A stretch of 12,396 nt of DNA from Tardiphaga sp. (GCA_028290765.1 JAQGJF010000967.1:1-12396), one strand, 5' to 3'. Counted from the first letter of the stretch, positions 1 to 8,203 are shown. Made by a program: numbers and translations. Notes: generated by a model from the sequence alone, not told the origin.

Positions 1-63
1 ATTGCGACCTCGCACTTGACCCCATCGCGACGCCGCGCCGCATCGCCTTCTTAAGGATCCCCC

Positions 64-984
64 TTGTACGACCTCAAACGGCTCGGCCTGATCTCGACGC
101 GTCTGAACTGCTTCCAGACGGTGGCGCGGACCGGCTCGATCCGCAAGGCTGCCGAGATGCTGAACCTGGCGCCGTCGGCGGTGAGCCGCACCATTGCGGC
201 GCTCGAACAGGATCTCAAGACGCCGTTGTTCGAACGCGGCAAGCAGCGCATCCGGCTGACCAGCGCCGGCGAGCTTTTGGTCTATCACGCCAAATCGGTC
301 GCGACTGAACTCATCCAGGCCTGCCGCGCGATCGATGACCTGCAGGGCCTGAAGCACGGCACCGTGACGATATCGGTGATCGAAAGCGTCGCGCAGGGAT
401 TTCTGGCCAATGTGCTCGACGAGTTCTGGTCCAGCCATCCCGACGTCGCCGTTCATCTCTTGATCTGCACGTCCAAGCAGGCGATGGACGCCGTTGCCGA
501 CGGCACCTCCGATCTCGGGCTGGCGTTCGATGAGGGCCCGGCGTCGACATCGCGCAGCCTCGCGGTGGTCAAGCTCGCCATCGGTGCGGTGGTGACGCCG
601 AAACACCGGCTGGCGCGGCGCAAATCCATCCGCCTCGCGGACATGGCCGGCGAGCCGCTGATCCTGCCCGACAACAACCTCAATCTCGGCATCAACGCAC
701 ACGAATTCTTCTCCCGCCTGGCCGAGAGTTCGCGCGCACGGGTTTCGACCAATTCGATCCGGATGATGATCGACCTCGCGACCCGCGGCAGCGGCATCGG
801 GTTTCAGACCAAGATCGGGCTGACGGAAGAGATCGCGCGCAAACGCGTGGTGTTCGTTCCGTTCAACGAGCCCAGGGTACCGACGCGGAACCTGCGGCTG
901 TTCTGCCGGGACCGCCGGCAGCTGTCGATGGCGGCGTCGCAATTCGGTAATGCGCTCGCCAAGCGCATCAGCGCCTTCAAATAG
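64..984 (+). CDS. LysR-type transcriptional regulator (upstream of the catabolic operon)
   Basis: This is a 306-aa DNA-binding regulator of the usual LysR length. Residues about 13-72 form the winged helix-turn-helix (FQTVARTGSIRKAAEML followed by APSAVSRTIAALE and a PLFERG wing). The remainder is a periplasmic-binding-like effector domain, with a GSGIGF segment near residue 243. The start is TTG at 64, chosen because an AAGGA ribosome-binding site lies at 53-57, six bases upstream, and because the helix-turn-helix begins soon after. It sits 157 bases ahead of the ten-gene operon, on the same strand, and is the obvious candidate to control it in response to the pathway substrate. That role is inferred. 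LysR regulators are more often divergent from their targets, so a separate target is possible. Confidence 0.93.
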   Translation: MYDLKRLGLISTRLNCFQTVARTGSIRKAAEMLNLAPSAVSRTIAALEQDLKTPLFERGKQRIRLTSAGELLVYHAKSVATELIQACRAIDDLQGLKHGTVTISVIESVAQGFLANVLDEFWSSHPDVAVHLLICTSKQAMDAVADGTSDLGLAFDEGPASTSRSLAVVKLAIGAVVTPKHRLARRKSIRLADMAGEPLILPDNNLNLGINAHEFFSRLAESSRARVSTNSIRMMIDLATRGSGIGFQTKIGLTEEIARKRVVFVPFNEPRVPTRNLRLFCRDRRQLSMAASQFGNALAKRISAFK

Positions 985-1141
985 GCACCCGCGTCGGACG
1001 CCGGCGCCGCTGGGTGTTGCGCTGGAAGCAACAGGGTGTTCGCATCTTCCGTCTTGGCCGGTCGACTGCGTATGCTAGATCGGATGGCAGGCGGTGCGCC
1101 TCGCGGGGCCGCGCGATTTCATGGAACGCCAAAGAGATGCC

Positions 1142-1612
1142 ATGACCGGGCACGAACAATGGATGGCCATGGCCATCGAGGAGGCCAGGCTCGGCGCGGC
1201 CGGTGGCGAGCAGCCGTTCGGCTCGGTGATCGTGCGCGACAGGGCTGTGATTTGCCGGACCCGCAGCCTCAAGGTTTCGACCTCGGACACGACGGCGCAT
1301 TCGGAATTGCTGGCGGTGCGGACGGCCACGCAGAAGCTGAACCAGCGCGTGCTCGACGGCTGCGTCTTCCACGCGACGTGCGAGCCATGCCCGATGTGCC
1401 TCGGCGCCATCCTCAACGCCGGCATCAACCATCTGGTGATCGGCGCCCGCAAGAGCCAGGTCCAGCAATTTTCCAAGGCCGCTTTTCGCTTCAACGACTA
1501 CACGGTCGAGCGTTTCGCCGAAATGGTCGGCTGGCCCCTCGTCGTGGAGCAGGCGCTGCAGGAACAATGCATCGCGCTGTATGCCGATGCCGCGGTGGAA
1601 CTGACACGCTAG
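1142..1612 (+). CDS. CDA-fold nucleoside/nucleobase deaminase (TadA/GuaD-like family)
   Basis: The 156-aa product belongs to the cytidine/deoxycytidylate deaminase-like zinc hydrolases, which replace a ring amino group by oxygen and release ammonia. The zinc site is visible as H53-S-E55 (the catalytic HxE, with Ser where Ala or Val is more common) and P82-C83-P-M-C86. The C-terminal half (QFSKAAFRFNDY onward) fits the guanine deaminase/TadA-like branch rather than true cytidine deaminase. ATG 1142 is preferred over in-frame ATG 1121 and GTG 1094 because a purine-rich AAAGAG (1131-1136) sits five bases upstream and the family domain starts at EQWMAMAIEEA. It is the first gene of the operon, 42 bases before the ThDP-enzyme alpha gene. 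Its substrate is unknown. Membership in the operon suggests an amino-substituted heterocycle rather than tRNA. Confidence 0.9.
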   Translation: MTGHEQWMAMAIEEARLGAAGGEQPFGSVIVRDRAVICRTRSLKVSTSDTTAHSELLAVRTATQKLNQRVLDGCVFHATCEPCPMCLGAILNAGINHLVIGARKSQVQQFSKAAFRFNDYTVERFAEMVGWPLVVEQALQEQCIALYADAAVELTR

Positions 1613-1654
1613 GACGATGGGATACAAAATGCGTTGCAAGGAACTGACGTGGTC

Positions 1655-2200
1655 ATGACGCAAGCCGCCGAATTGTCAGCGAGACCTGCCTCGCCGAATT
1701 ACGCAGAGCTTCTGGTGGCGGGCCTCAAGGAGGCCGATGTCAGGATCGTCGCCTCGCTGCCGGAATCGCTGCTGAAGAAGGCCTATCCGCTGCTGCAGAG
1801 CGACAAGGACATCCGTTACATCGGCGTGTCGAGCGAACTCGATCTGCCGGGCATCGTCGCCGGCGCCTATTTCGGCGGCAAGCGCGCCGTGATGATCATG
1901 GAAAATTCCGGCGTGCGCCAGGCCTGCGAACCGCTGGCGCGCCTGATTTTCGGCCATCGCATCCCCATGGTCATGATCATGCCGCATCGCGGCGACCTCG
2001 GCGAGGATGTGTGGTGGGGCCACGGCCATTCCGAAACCATGGTTCCGGTGCTCGACGCGCTGCGCATCCGTTATTGGCGGATCAGCCGGCTCGAGGAGAT
2101 CAAGCCGGCGATCAAGAAGGCCTTGTTGCATGCCGACGCCGGACAGGTCTCGGTCGCACTGATCTTCGAAGGCGAATGCCGGGAGCAGTCCTATGCATAG
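1655..2200 (+). CDS. ThDP-dependent decarboxylase, alpha (Pyr-domain) subunit, sulfopyruvate/phosphonopyruvate decarboxylase-like
   Basis: The 181-aa protein is the N-terminal (pyrimidine-binding) half of a two-subunit thiamine-diphosphate enzyme resembling ComD of sulfopyruvate decarboxylase. Diagnostic features are the block SSELDLPGIVAGAYFGGKRA with Glu61, which aligns with the glutamate that activates the ThDP aminopyrimidine, then MIMENSGVRQACEPL and PMVMIMPHRGDLGE. It should catalyse non-oxidative decarboxylation of a 2-oxo acid together with the next gene product. The start is ambiguous: AAGGA at 1638-1642 is six bases before GTG 1649 and twelve before ATG 1655. I list the ATG, and the GTG would add two residues. 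It overlaps the beta gene by eight bases, so the two are almost certainly co-translated. The substrate need not be sulfopyruvate, because no sulfonate genes are nearby. Confidence 0.86.
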   Translation: MTQAAELSARPASPNYAELLVAGLKEADVRIVASLPESLLKKAYPLLQSDKDIRYIGVSSELDLPGIVAGAYFGGKRAVMIMENSGVRQACEPLARLIFGHRIPMVMIMPHRGDLGEDVWWGHGHSETMVPVLDALRIRYWRISRLEEIKPAIKKALLHADAGQVSVALIFEGECREQSYA

Positions 2201-2813
2201 GCTGGAGGCGGTCCAGGCGCTGGCAAAACTGGTGACCGATCAGGACCTGTTCGTCTGCGCCCATGGCGGCCTGCGCAACGACTGGTGGAATAACCGGCCC
2301 GGCGGCGTCGACAACACCTGCTTTCTCACCGGCATGGACACCGTCTCGGCGACCGCGTTCGGCCTCGCGGTGGCGCTGCCGCATCGCCGGGTGGTGTCGC
2401 TGGATACCGACGGCTCGCAGCTGATGAGCGCGAGCCTGCTCGGCACTTTAGGCAACGAGCTGCCGCCGAACCTCACCATCATCGTGTTCGACAACGGCAG
2501 GTACGAGTCGATCGGCGGCTTGAAGACCCATACTTCCGCGCGCACCGACCTGGCCAAAATGGCGGAAGCCGCTGGCTGCCCGCACGCCATGACCGTTCGC
2601 GACGTCGACAGTTTTGGCCGCGCCGCCGAGCGGCTCCTGAACGACAACGAATACGGCTACCTCGTCGCCAAGACCGAGCCCAAGGCCGCGCATCAATGGC
2701 CGAACGACAAGCAGAAGACCACCGACGGCGTCGAGGAGAAATATCGCTTCCTGCGCCATGTCGAGCGCCTGGAGGGCGTTCGCATCCACCACGTCGTCGA
2801 AATCGGCGGCTGA
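2193..2813 (+). CDS. ThDP-dependent decarboxylase, beta (PP-domain) subunit, sulfopyruvate/phosphonopyruvate decarboxylase-like
   Basis: The 206-aa protein is the C-terminal, pyrophosphate-binding half of the ThDP enzyme (ComE-like). The metal/diphosphate motif is D73-G74-S75 followed 28 residues after D73 by N101 (FDNGRYESIGG). The usual GDGS opens as TDGS here, a mild deviation. GMDTVSATAFGLAVALP before it is the typical segment leading into this motif. About 50 residues past the core (from about 157, HQWPNDKQ) form a charged tail not obviously needed for cofactor binding. ATG 2193 lies within the last codons of the alpha gene. The UbiD gene starts 44 bases after the stop. ThDP binding is well supported by the motifs. 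The exact 2-oxo acid is unknown. Confidence 0.88.
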   Translation: MHRLEAVQALAKLVTDQDLFVCAHGGLRNDWWNNRPGGVDNTCFLTGMDTVSATAFGLAVALPHRRVVSLDTDGSQLMSASLLGTLGNELPPNLTIIVFDNGRYESIGGLKTHTSARTDLAKMAEAAGCPHAMTVRDVDSFGRAAERLLNDNEYGYLVAKTEPKAAHQWPNDKQKTTDGVEEKYRFLRHVERLEGVRIHHVVEIGG

Positions 2814-2857
2814 TCTCGGCCGCGACAAGTTCAAACCGACCAACGGAATACAACACC

Positions 2858-4246
2858 ATGGCCAACCCGCCCCTCGACCTCAAAGCGCTCGCCGACGGCG
2901 GTGCCCCGTCGCTGCGTTCGTTCCTGGCGCAGAATCCGGAAGACGACATCCTGCGCATCAATGAGCCGATCGACCTGGATTTCATCCCGACCGCGCTGGT
3001 GCTCGAACTGGAAAAGCGCAACCGCCAACCGGTCGTGCTGTTCGAGAACCCGACAGGGTTCGACCTGCCGGTCGTCACCAATCTGTTCGGCTGCCGCGAG
3101 CGGATCGCCCGCATGGTCAACGCGGCGCCGAACGGCTTTAACGAGAAATGGATCAGCGCGCAATCAAAACTGCTGCCGTGCGAAATCGTCAATTCCGGTC
3201 CCGCGCAGGAGGTCGTGATGACCGGAGGCGAGATCGACGCGGCGCTGCTGCCGATCAGCCGCCACTTCGAGAAGGACGCCGGCCGCTACATCGGCTCGGG
3301 TGTGCTGATCTGCAAGGATCCCGACACCGGCGTACGCAATCTCAGCTACCAGCGGATGCAGCTCAAAGGGCGCGACCGCTTCGGCATCAGCCTGCATTCG
3401 CGCGGCCATATCTGGAACCACCTGGAGCGCTGCGAACAGCGCGGCCAGAATCTCGAAGTCGCCGTCGTGATCGGCATGCATCCAGCGATCAACATTGCCG
3501 CCGCCGCCAAGGTGGCGATGGAAGTCGACGAGCTCGAGATCGCCGGCGCGCTGCTCGGGCGGCCGATCGAGCTGGTAAAATGCCGCACCATCGACATCGA
3601 AGTTCCCGCGCATGCGGAATACGTCGTCGAAGGCGAGATCCTGGCCAACCAGCACGAGGACGAAGGTCCGTACGGCGAATACACCGGCTATTCGACCTAC
3701 CGCTCGACCCGCAACATCTTCGTCGTCAAGGCGATCACCCGGCGCGCCAGGCCGATCTTCCACGATCTCATTCCCGGCTATTCGGCCGAGCACCTCCTGC
3801 TCGGCCGCGCCGCCAAGGAAGCGCATATTTTCATGCGCCTGAAGGAAATCGTGCCGACGCTGATCGCGCTCAACTTTCCCAAATCGGGCACGCATTTCCA
3901 CGCCTACATGTCGTTCAAGAAGACCGCCGAGGGGCAGGCGCGCCACGCACTGATGGCCCTGCTTGGCCTCGACCACTATCTCAAATTCGTCGTCGCCGTC
4001 GATGAGGACGTCAACATCTTCGACGAGCAGGAGGTGCTGTGGGCGATCGCGACGCGGTTCCAGGCCGACACCGACATGTTCATGGTGTCCGACGTCTTCT
4101 GTAACCGCCTCGATCCTTCGTCGCGCGAGGGCATGTCGGCCAAGCTCGCCTTCGACGCGACAAGGCCGCTGTTGTCGGAGAACGATCGCGCCAAGGTGCC
4201 GGCGGACGCCATCGCGCGCGCGCAGGCGTTATTGGCACAGAACTAG
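2858..4246 (+). CDS. UbiD-family prenyl-FMN-dependent decarboxylase
   Basis: The 462-aa enzyme has normal UbiD length. UbiD enzymes reversibly decarboxylate aromatic or alpha,beta-unsaturated acids using prenylated FMN with Mn and K ions. The active-site pattern is intact: N161 and R166 in RNLSYQR, H184 exactly 18 residues after R166, an acidic metal ligand at E225 or E227 in DELEIAGAL, and E269/E274 in EGPYGE. Together these give the catalytic Glu-Arg-Glu set known from Fdc1. A conserved C-terminal block VDEDVNIFDEQEVLWAIATR (381-400) completes the fold. An upstream in-frame extension to 2696 is only read-through of the preceding gene. ATG 2858 begins the family alignment, although its ribosome-binding site is weak. 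Placement among catabolic and import genes, with a UbiX homologue in the same operon, argues for a catabolic acid decarboxylase and not the ubiquinone-pathway UbiD. The substrate is unknown. Confidence 0.95.
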   Translation: MANPPLDLKALADGGAPSLRSFLAQNPEDDILRINEPIDLDFIPTALVLELEKRNRQPVVLFENPTGFDLPVVTNLFGCRERIARMVNAAPNGFNEKWISAQSKLLPCEIVNSGPAQEVVMTGGEIDAALLPISRHFEKDAGRYIGSGVLICKDPDTGVRNLSYQRMQLKGRDRFGISLHSRGHIWNHLERCEQRGQNLEVAVVIGMHPAINIAAAAKVAMEVDELEIAGALLGRPIELVKCRTIDIEVPAHAEYVVEGEILANQHEDEGPYGEYTGYSTYRSTRNIFVVKAITRRARPIFHDLIPGYSAEHLLLGRAAKEAHIFMRLKEIVPTLIALNFPKSGTHFHAYMSFKKTAEGQARHALMALLGLDHYLKFVVAVDEDVNIFDEQEVLWAIATRFQADTDMFMVSDVFCNRLDPSSREGMSAKLAFDATRPLLSENDRAKVPADAIARAQALLAQN

Positions 4247-4310
4247 CCTGCATTTAACTCGCATCCCTGCGACCCCGACAATTGAAACACCACGAACTGG
4301 AGTTCTGAAC

Positions 4311-5312
4311 ATGATCCGAAGAAAGTTGGGATTTATCGCCGCAGTCGCGATGGTGGTTGCGAGTGCCATTTCGTCGCAGGCGTTTGCCGAGGATCTTCAA
4401 AAGGTACGCGTGCGGCTGGATTGGAAAGGCGGCGGCCAGCATGCGCCGTTCTATCTCGCCAAGCAGAACGGCTTCTACAAGGATGAGGGCATCGACCTCG
4501 AGATCATCTCGGGTTCCGGCTCTTCGGACGTGGTCAAGCAGGTCGGCGCCGGTGCCATCGAGTTCGGCCTCGCCGATGCCCTGGTGTTGACGCAGGCGGC
4601 GCAGCAGCGCGTGCCGCTCAAGGCGGTCGCGGCCTATTATCTGCGGACGCCGATCGCCGTCATCAGCCCGAAGGCCAAGCCGATCACCCAGCCGAGCCAG
4701 CTCACCGGCGGCATCAAGCTCGGATCGAAGAAGGGCAGTGCCACGTTCCAGGGGCTGATCGCGCTATTGTCGGCGAACAATATCCCGCTCGAACAGGTCA
4801 AGCTGGTCGATATCGGCTTCGGCGTCGCGCCGCTGGTCGTCGGCCAGGTCGATGCGCTGATGGGCTTCACCACCAGCGAAACCGTGGAAGCGGAAAACGC
4901 CGGCATGCAGATCAACGTCATGCCGATCTCGGAATTCGGCGTCGACGTTTATGGCCTCACCATCGTCGGCAATTCGTCGCTGATCGAGAAGAAGCCGGAA
5001 CTTGTGAAGGCGTTCCTCCGCGCCACCCACAAGGGCATGGCGCTGGCGACCAAGGACCCGGCTGCGGCGATCGAGGCCGTAGTGAAACAGGTCGAAGCGG
5101 CCGACGGTCCGCTGCAGAGCAAGATCCTCGCCCGCGCGACGCCGTTCTGGACCGGTCCCGACTCTGCAGGCCACGAACTGGGCTGGCAGTCGGCGGCCCG
5201 CTGGCAGAGCACCATCGACACGGCGCAGAAGCTCGGGCTGATCGACCGTCCGGTGACCCCGGATGAATTGTTCAGCAACGCCTTCCTCGATTCCAGCAGC
5301 AAATCGCAGTAG
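4311..5312 (+). CDS. ABC transporter substrate-binding protein, NMT1/THI5-like (ThiY/SsuA-type)
   Basis: The 333-aa periplasmic protein captures the substrate of the importer encoded by the next two genes. A Sec signal peptide covers residues 1-26 (MIRRK, hydrophobic core, then SQAFA before ED). The mature part opens with VRVRLDWKGGGQHAPFYLAK and NGFYKDEGIDLEI, the hallmark of the NMT1/THI5-like family, which includes binding proteins for thiamine-precursor pyrimidines, sulfonates, nitrate, aromatic acids and other small planar molecules. ATG 4311 follows GGAG (4299-4302) by eight bases. The in-frame extension upstream to 3963 lacks a signal sequence and overlaps the UbiD gene in another frame, so it is not used. 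The family does not fix the ligand. The catabolic operon suggests an aromatic or heterocyclic acid. Confidence 0.94.
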   Translation: MIRRKLGFIAAVAMVVASAISSQAFAEDLQKVRVRLDWKGGGQHAPFYLAKQNGFYKDEGIDLEIISGSGSSDVVKQVGAGAIEFGLADALVLTQAAQQRVPLKAVAAYYLRTPIAVISPKAKPITQPSQLTGGIKLGSKKGSATFQGLIALLSANNIPLEQVKLVDIGFGVAPLVVGQVDALMGFTTSETVEAENAGMQINVMPISEFGVDVYGLTIVGNSSLIEKKPELVKAFLRATHKGMALATKDPAAAIEAVVKQVEAADGPLQSKILARATPFWTGPDSAGHELGWQSAARWQSTIDTAQKLGLIDRPVTPDELFSNAFLDSSSKSQ

Positions 5313-5356
5313 CGCAAGCGGATGATGGCAATCCTCGTTCGATCCGGCAACGGCGC

Positions 5357-6130
5357 ATGACCGCCATGGGGCACCCCTGCGTCGAGCTCGCGGGCGTAGA
5401 ACTCAGCTACGCGACCTCGCGGGGCCCGATCAACGCCCTCGACGGCATCGATCTCACCATCGAGGAGGGCGAATTCATCGCCTTGCTCGGTCCCACCGGC
5501 TGCGGCAAGAGTTCGCTGCTGCGCATCGTCTGCGACCTCGTCGCGCCGACCGCCGGGCAGGTGAAGGTGCGCGGCGCCGCCGCGGCCGCGGCGCGGCATG
5601 CCAACGAATTCGGCTTCGTGTTCCAGGAGCCAGCGCTGCTGTCGTGGCGCACGGCGCTGCAGAACGTCCATCTTCCGCTGGAGATCGTGGAATATCCCGA
5701 GCGCGAACGGGCCGCGCGTTGCGAAAAACTGCTCGAGCTCGTCGGGCTGCTTACCTTCAAGGACAACTACCCGCACGAGCTCTCCGGCGGCATGAAACAG
5801 CGCGTGGCGATCGTGCGCGCGCTGGCCTGGAATCCGTCGATCCTCTTGATGGACGAGCCGTTCAGCGCGCTGGATGAGCTCACCAAGAACCAGCTGCAGG
5901 ACGATCTGCTCAAGATCTGGAGCGCCGACCGCAAGACCGCGCTGTTCGTGACGCATAATATCTCCGAGGCGATCTATCTCGCCGACCGGGTGGTGGTGAT
6001 GGCGCCTCGTCCCGGCACCATCAAGGCCGTCATCCCGGTCGACCTGCCGCGTCCGCGCACCGAGGCGTTGCGCGAGACGCCCGAATTCATCCGGCTGGTT
6101 CGCCAGGCGCGCGAGGTTCTCCGCGCATGA
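5357..6130 (+). CDS. ABC transporter ATP-binding protein (NitT/TauT/SsuB-like)
   Basis: The 257-aa cytoplasmic ATPase energises the importer. All nucleotide-binding elements are present: Walker A GPTGCGKSS at 45-53, Q-loop glutamine 90 in VFQEPALLSWRTALQNV, signature LSGGM at 142-146, Walker B ILLMDEP at 162-168 with catalytic E167, the D-loop SALD just after, and the switch histidine H200 in VTHNISEA. The order and sequence fit the nitrate/taurine/sulfonate-type import ATPases that pair with NMT1-like binding proteins. It lies 44 bases after the binding-protein gene, and its stop overlaps the permease start as ATGA, indicating translational coupling. The ribosome-binding site before ATG 5357 is weak. 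Confidence 0.96.
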   Translation: MTAMGHPCVELAGVELSYATSRGPINALDGIDLTIEEGEFIALLGPTGCGKSSLLRIVCDLVAPTAGQVKVRGAAAAAARHANEFGFVFQEPALLSWRTALQNVHLPLEIVEYPERERAARCEKLLELVGLLTFKDNYPHELSGGMKQRVAIVRALAWNPSILLMDEPFSALDELTKNQLQDDLLKIWSADRKTALFVTHNISEAIYLADRVVVMAPRPGTIKAVIPVDLPRPRTEALRETPEFIRLVRQAREVLRA

Positions 6131-6900
6131 GCAGCCTCTCGCAGCGCCGGTTCGTGGAACAGTTCGGCCCGCCGCTGGTGGTACTGTGCGTGCTGCTGGT
6201 GGCGTGGCAGAGCGTGGTGCGCGGCCTCGATGTTCCGCCCTGGCTGCTGCCGGCGCCGACCGATATCTGGACACGGCTCGTCGGCACCACGCGGCTGTGG
6301 ATGCATACCGGTCAGACGCTGCTGGAAGCCAGTTGCGGTTTCATGATCTCGGCCGTGCTCGGCGTCGGGCTTTCCGCCGGGATCGTGCATTCGCGCCTGC
6401 TCGACCGCGGCCTGTTTCCCTATATCGTCATTTCGAATGCGATACCGATCATCGCCATCATTCCGCTGCTGACGATATGGTTCGGCTTCGGCATCGGACC
6501 GCGGATCATGATCTGCTCGATCATTTCGTTCTTCCCGATCGTCACCAACACCACGCGCGGGCTGCGCTCGGCCGATCGCCGCATCATCGAGTTCATGCAT
6601 TCGATCAACGCGACGGGATGGAAGATCTTCTACAAGGTGCAGTTGCCGAGCGCGCTGCCCTACATCTTCGCCGGCTTCAAGATCGCGGGCTCGCTGGCGC
6701 TGGTCGGCGCCGTGGTCTCGGAGTTCTACAGTTCGGACCGTGGCCTCGGTTTTCTCGTCATCACCTCGGCCACGGAGCTGCGCACCGATCTGCTGTTTGC
6801 CGCCATCACCGTTCTCGCCAGCCTCGGCATCCTGTCGTTCAGCCTGTTCGGCTATCTGGAACGGGCCGTGACCAGAGGTGAAAGCGCTGAAAATGTCTGA
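6127..6900 (+). CDS. ABC transporter permease (NitT/TauT/SsuC-like)
   Basis: The 257-aa inner-membrane protein has about six hydrophobic segments (roughly 15-31, 68-88, 97-119, 125-141, 182-200 and 221-243). The cytoplasmic coupling (EAA) loop is at about 156-182, reading MHSINATGWKIFYKVQLPSA then LPYIFAG, which contacts the ATPase. One permease gene per cassette implies a homodimeric pore. It overlaps the ATPase gene by four bases (ATGA) and the following amidohydrolase gene by eight bases, so transporter and enzyme genes are physically interlocked. That supports the idea that the amidohydrolase acts on the imported compound or one of its products. Confidence 0.95.
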   Translation: MSSLSQRRFVEQFGPPLVVLCVLLVAWQSVVRGLDVPPWLLPAPTDIWTRLVGTTRLWMHTGQTLLEASCGFMISAVLGVGLSAGIVHSRLLDRGLFPYIVISNAIPIIAIIPLLTIWFGFGIGPRIMICSIISFFPIVTNTTRGLRSADRRIIEFMHSINATGWKIFYKVQLPSALPYIFAGFKIAGSLALVGAVVSEFYSSDRGLGFLVITSATELRTDLLFAAITVLASLGILSFSLFGYLERAVTRGESAENV

Positions 6901-8203
6901 AATGCCGATGCGCACGCTGATCCGCGATGCCCTCATCGTCTCACCCGGGGACGAGAAGCCGTTCCAGGGCTGGGTGGAGATCGCGGGTGGCGTCATCGCC
7001 GATGTCGGGACAGGGAGGGCTCCCACCGGCGCCGGCGAGACCATCGACGGCAGCAATTGCGCGCTGTTGCCGGGGCTGGTCAATACCCACGCCCATTCGC
7101 ATTCCAGCCTGACCCGGGGCAGCGCGGAAGGCGTCGCGCTCGACCAATGGCTTGGTATCATCGAGCGCGAGCAGAGCCGCCTGACGGCAGAACAGGCGCG
7201 CGCCGGCGCATTGGCGACCTACGCCGAGGCGCTTCTGTCGGGCACCACTACAATGGTCGACATGTGCCTGCAGCCCGAGGCGGCCTTCACGGCGGCGCGC
7301 GACATCGGCATTCGCGCTATCATCGCGCCCTACGTCGCGGACACCAAGTCCTTCACCCCGACGCTGTCCGATACCGCCGCACTGCTCGACAAGGCGGTAA
7401 AACTCGACGACCGCGTGCGTGTCTGGGTCGGTCTGCACGATCTGGAAAGCTGCAGCGACGACCAGATCGTCGCAGGCGTCGCCCTGGCGCGCCGGCACGG
7501 CGCCGGCGTCCATCTGCATTGTTCGGAGACCCATTTCCAGATCGAACGCACACGCAAGCGCACCGGCCGCACGCCGGTGGCGCAACTGGCGCATCTTGGC
7601 GCGCTCGGACCGATGACGCTGCTGGCGCATTGCGTCTGGGCCGACGAGGCCGATCGCGAGATCCTCAAGGCCAACGGCGTCAGCGTGGCGCATTGCCCGC
7701 ACGCCAATTTGAAACTCGGTTCCGGCATCGCGCCGATTGCCGACATGCTCCGGCTCGACATCAATGTCACGGCAGCGACCGACGGCGCCAAGGCCAACAA
7801 CCGGCTCGATCTGTTCGACGTGATGAAATTCGCCTCGCTGCTGCAGAAGGGCGCGTTGCGCGATCCGGCCGTGCTGCCGCCGCGCCAGGTGCTCGACATG
7901 GCGACGGCGGGCGGCGGACGCGCCCTGCATGCGCCGATCGGCGCGATCAAGACAGGGATGGCGGCCGACCTGATCCTGGTGCGGCTCGATCGGCTTCACC
8001 TTCAGCCTTGCGTGCCTGACACCGTCATGACCAACCTGGTGCATGCCGCGCGAGGCTCCGACGTCAGCCTGACAATGGTGGCCGGCAAGGTGCTGGTGCG
8101 CGACGGCGAACTGGTCGCGCTGCCGTATGAGCCGATCCGGCGAGACGCGCTTGCCGTCGGCAAGGCGTTGATCGACGAAGTGTTGATAGATTCGGCGGTC
8201 TGA
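6893..8203 (+). CDS. Amidohydrolase-superfamily deaminase/hydrolase (AtzA/TrzN/SsnA/cytosine-deaminase-like)
   Basis: The 436-aa cytoplasmic enzyme belongs to the subtype III-like amidohydrolases that deaminate or dehalogenate N-heteroaromatic rings (S-adenosylhomocysteine, guanine, 8-oxoguanine, s-triazines). Visible metal and catalytic residues are H66-A-H68 in PGLVNTHAH, H209 and E212 in HLHCSETH, H246 in LAHCVW, and D297 in TDGAKANNRLDLFD. The HxxE motif marks hydrolytic amine or leaving-group displacement. A C-terminal composite beta domain re-forms from about 350 (AIKTGMAADLILVRLD). ATG 6893 is preferred: GAGGTG (6875-6880) lies 12 bases upstream, and GTG 6878 is part of that site. It overlaps the permease stop by eight bases. 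This is a second hydrolytic deaminase in the same operon, unrelated in fold to the one at 1142. The exact substrate cannot be read. Confidence 0.92.
   Translation: MSEMPMRTLIRDALIVSPGDEKPFQGWVEIAGGVIADVGTGRAPTGAGETIDGSNCALLPGLVNTHAHSHSSLTRGSAEGVALDQWLGIIEREQSRLTAEQARAGALATYAEALLSGTTTMVDMCLQPEAAFTAARDIGIRAIIAPYVADTKSFTPTLSDTAALLDKAVKLDDRVRVWVGLHDLESCSDDQIVAGVALARRHGAGVHLHCSETHFQIERTRKRTGRTPVAQLAHLGALGPMTLLAHCVWADEADREILKANGVSVAHCPHANLKLGSGIAPIADMLRLDINVTAATDGAKANNRLDLFDVMKFASLLQKGALRDPAVLPPRQVLDMATAGGGRALHAPIGAIKTGMAADLILVRLDRLHLQPCVPDTVMTNLVHAARGSDVSLTMVAGKVLVRDGELVALPYEPIRRDALAVGKALIDEVLIDSAV

Noticed and set aside
1015..1033. TGTTGC/GCAACA inverted repeat after the first LysR gene as terminator
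   Set aside because: Only six base pairs and no following T-run. It could be chance in this GC-rich gap, and no convincing promoter was found in 985-1141 either.
2696..2857. N-terminal extension of the UbiD frame (54 codons)
   Set aside because: It overlaps the ThDP beta gene, is Arg-rich and unlike UbiD N-termini. ATG 2858 starts the family sequence.
4294..4305. GAACTGGAGTTC palindrome around the binding-protein ribosome site as a hairpin switch
   Set aside because: The two-base loop is too small for a stable hairpin, and the arms are only five bases, so chance is likely.
3963..4310. Upstream extension of the NMT1-like binding-protein frame
   Set aside because: It overlaps the UbiD gene out of frame and would bury the clear signal peptide that begins at 4311.
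4247..4310. Possible thiamine (THI-box) riboswitch before the NMT1/ThiY-like binding protein
   Set aside because: The 64-base gap is too short and lacks the conserved CTGAGA and ACC core elements.
4949..6274. Long minus-strand open frame (441 codons) opposite the transporter genes
   Set aside because: It lies antisense to clear binding-protein, ATPase and permease genes. Its translation is low-complexity and Arg/Ala/His-rich, as expected for a shadow frame in GC-rich DNA.
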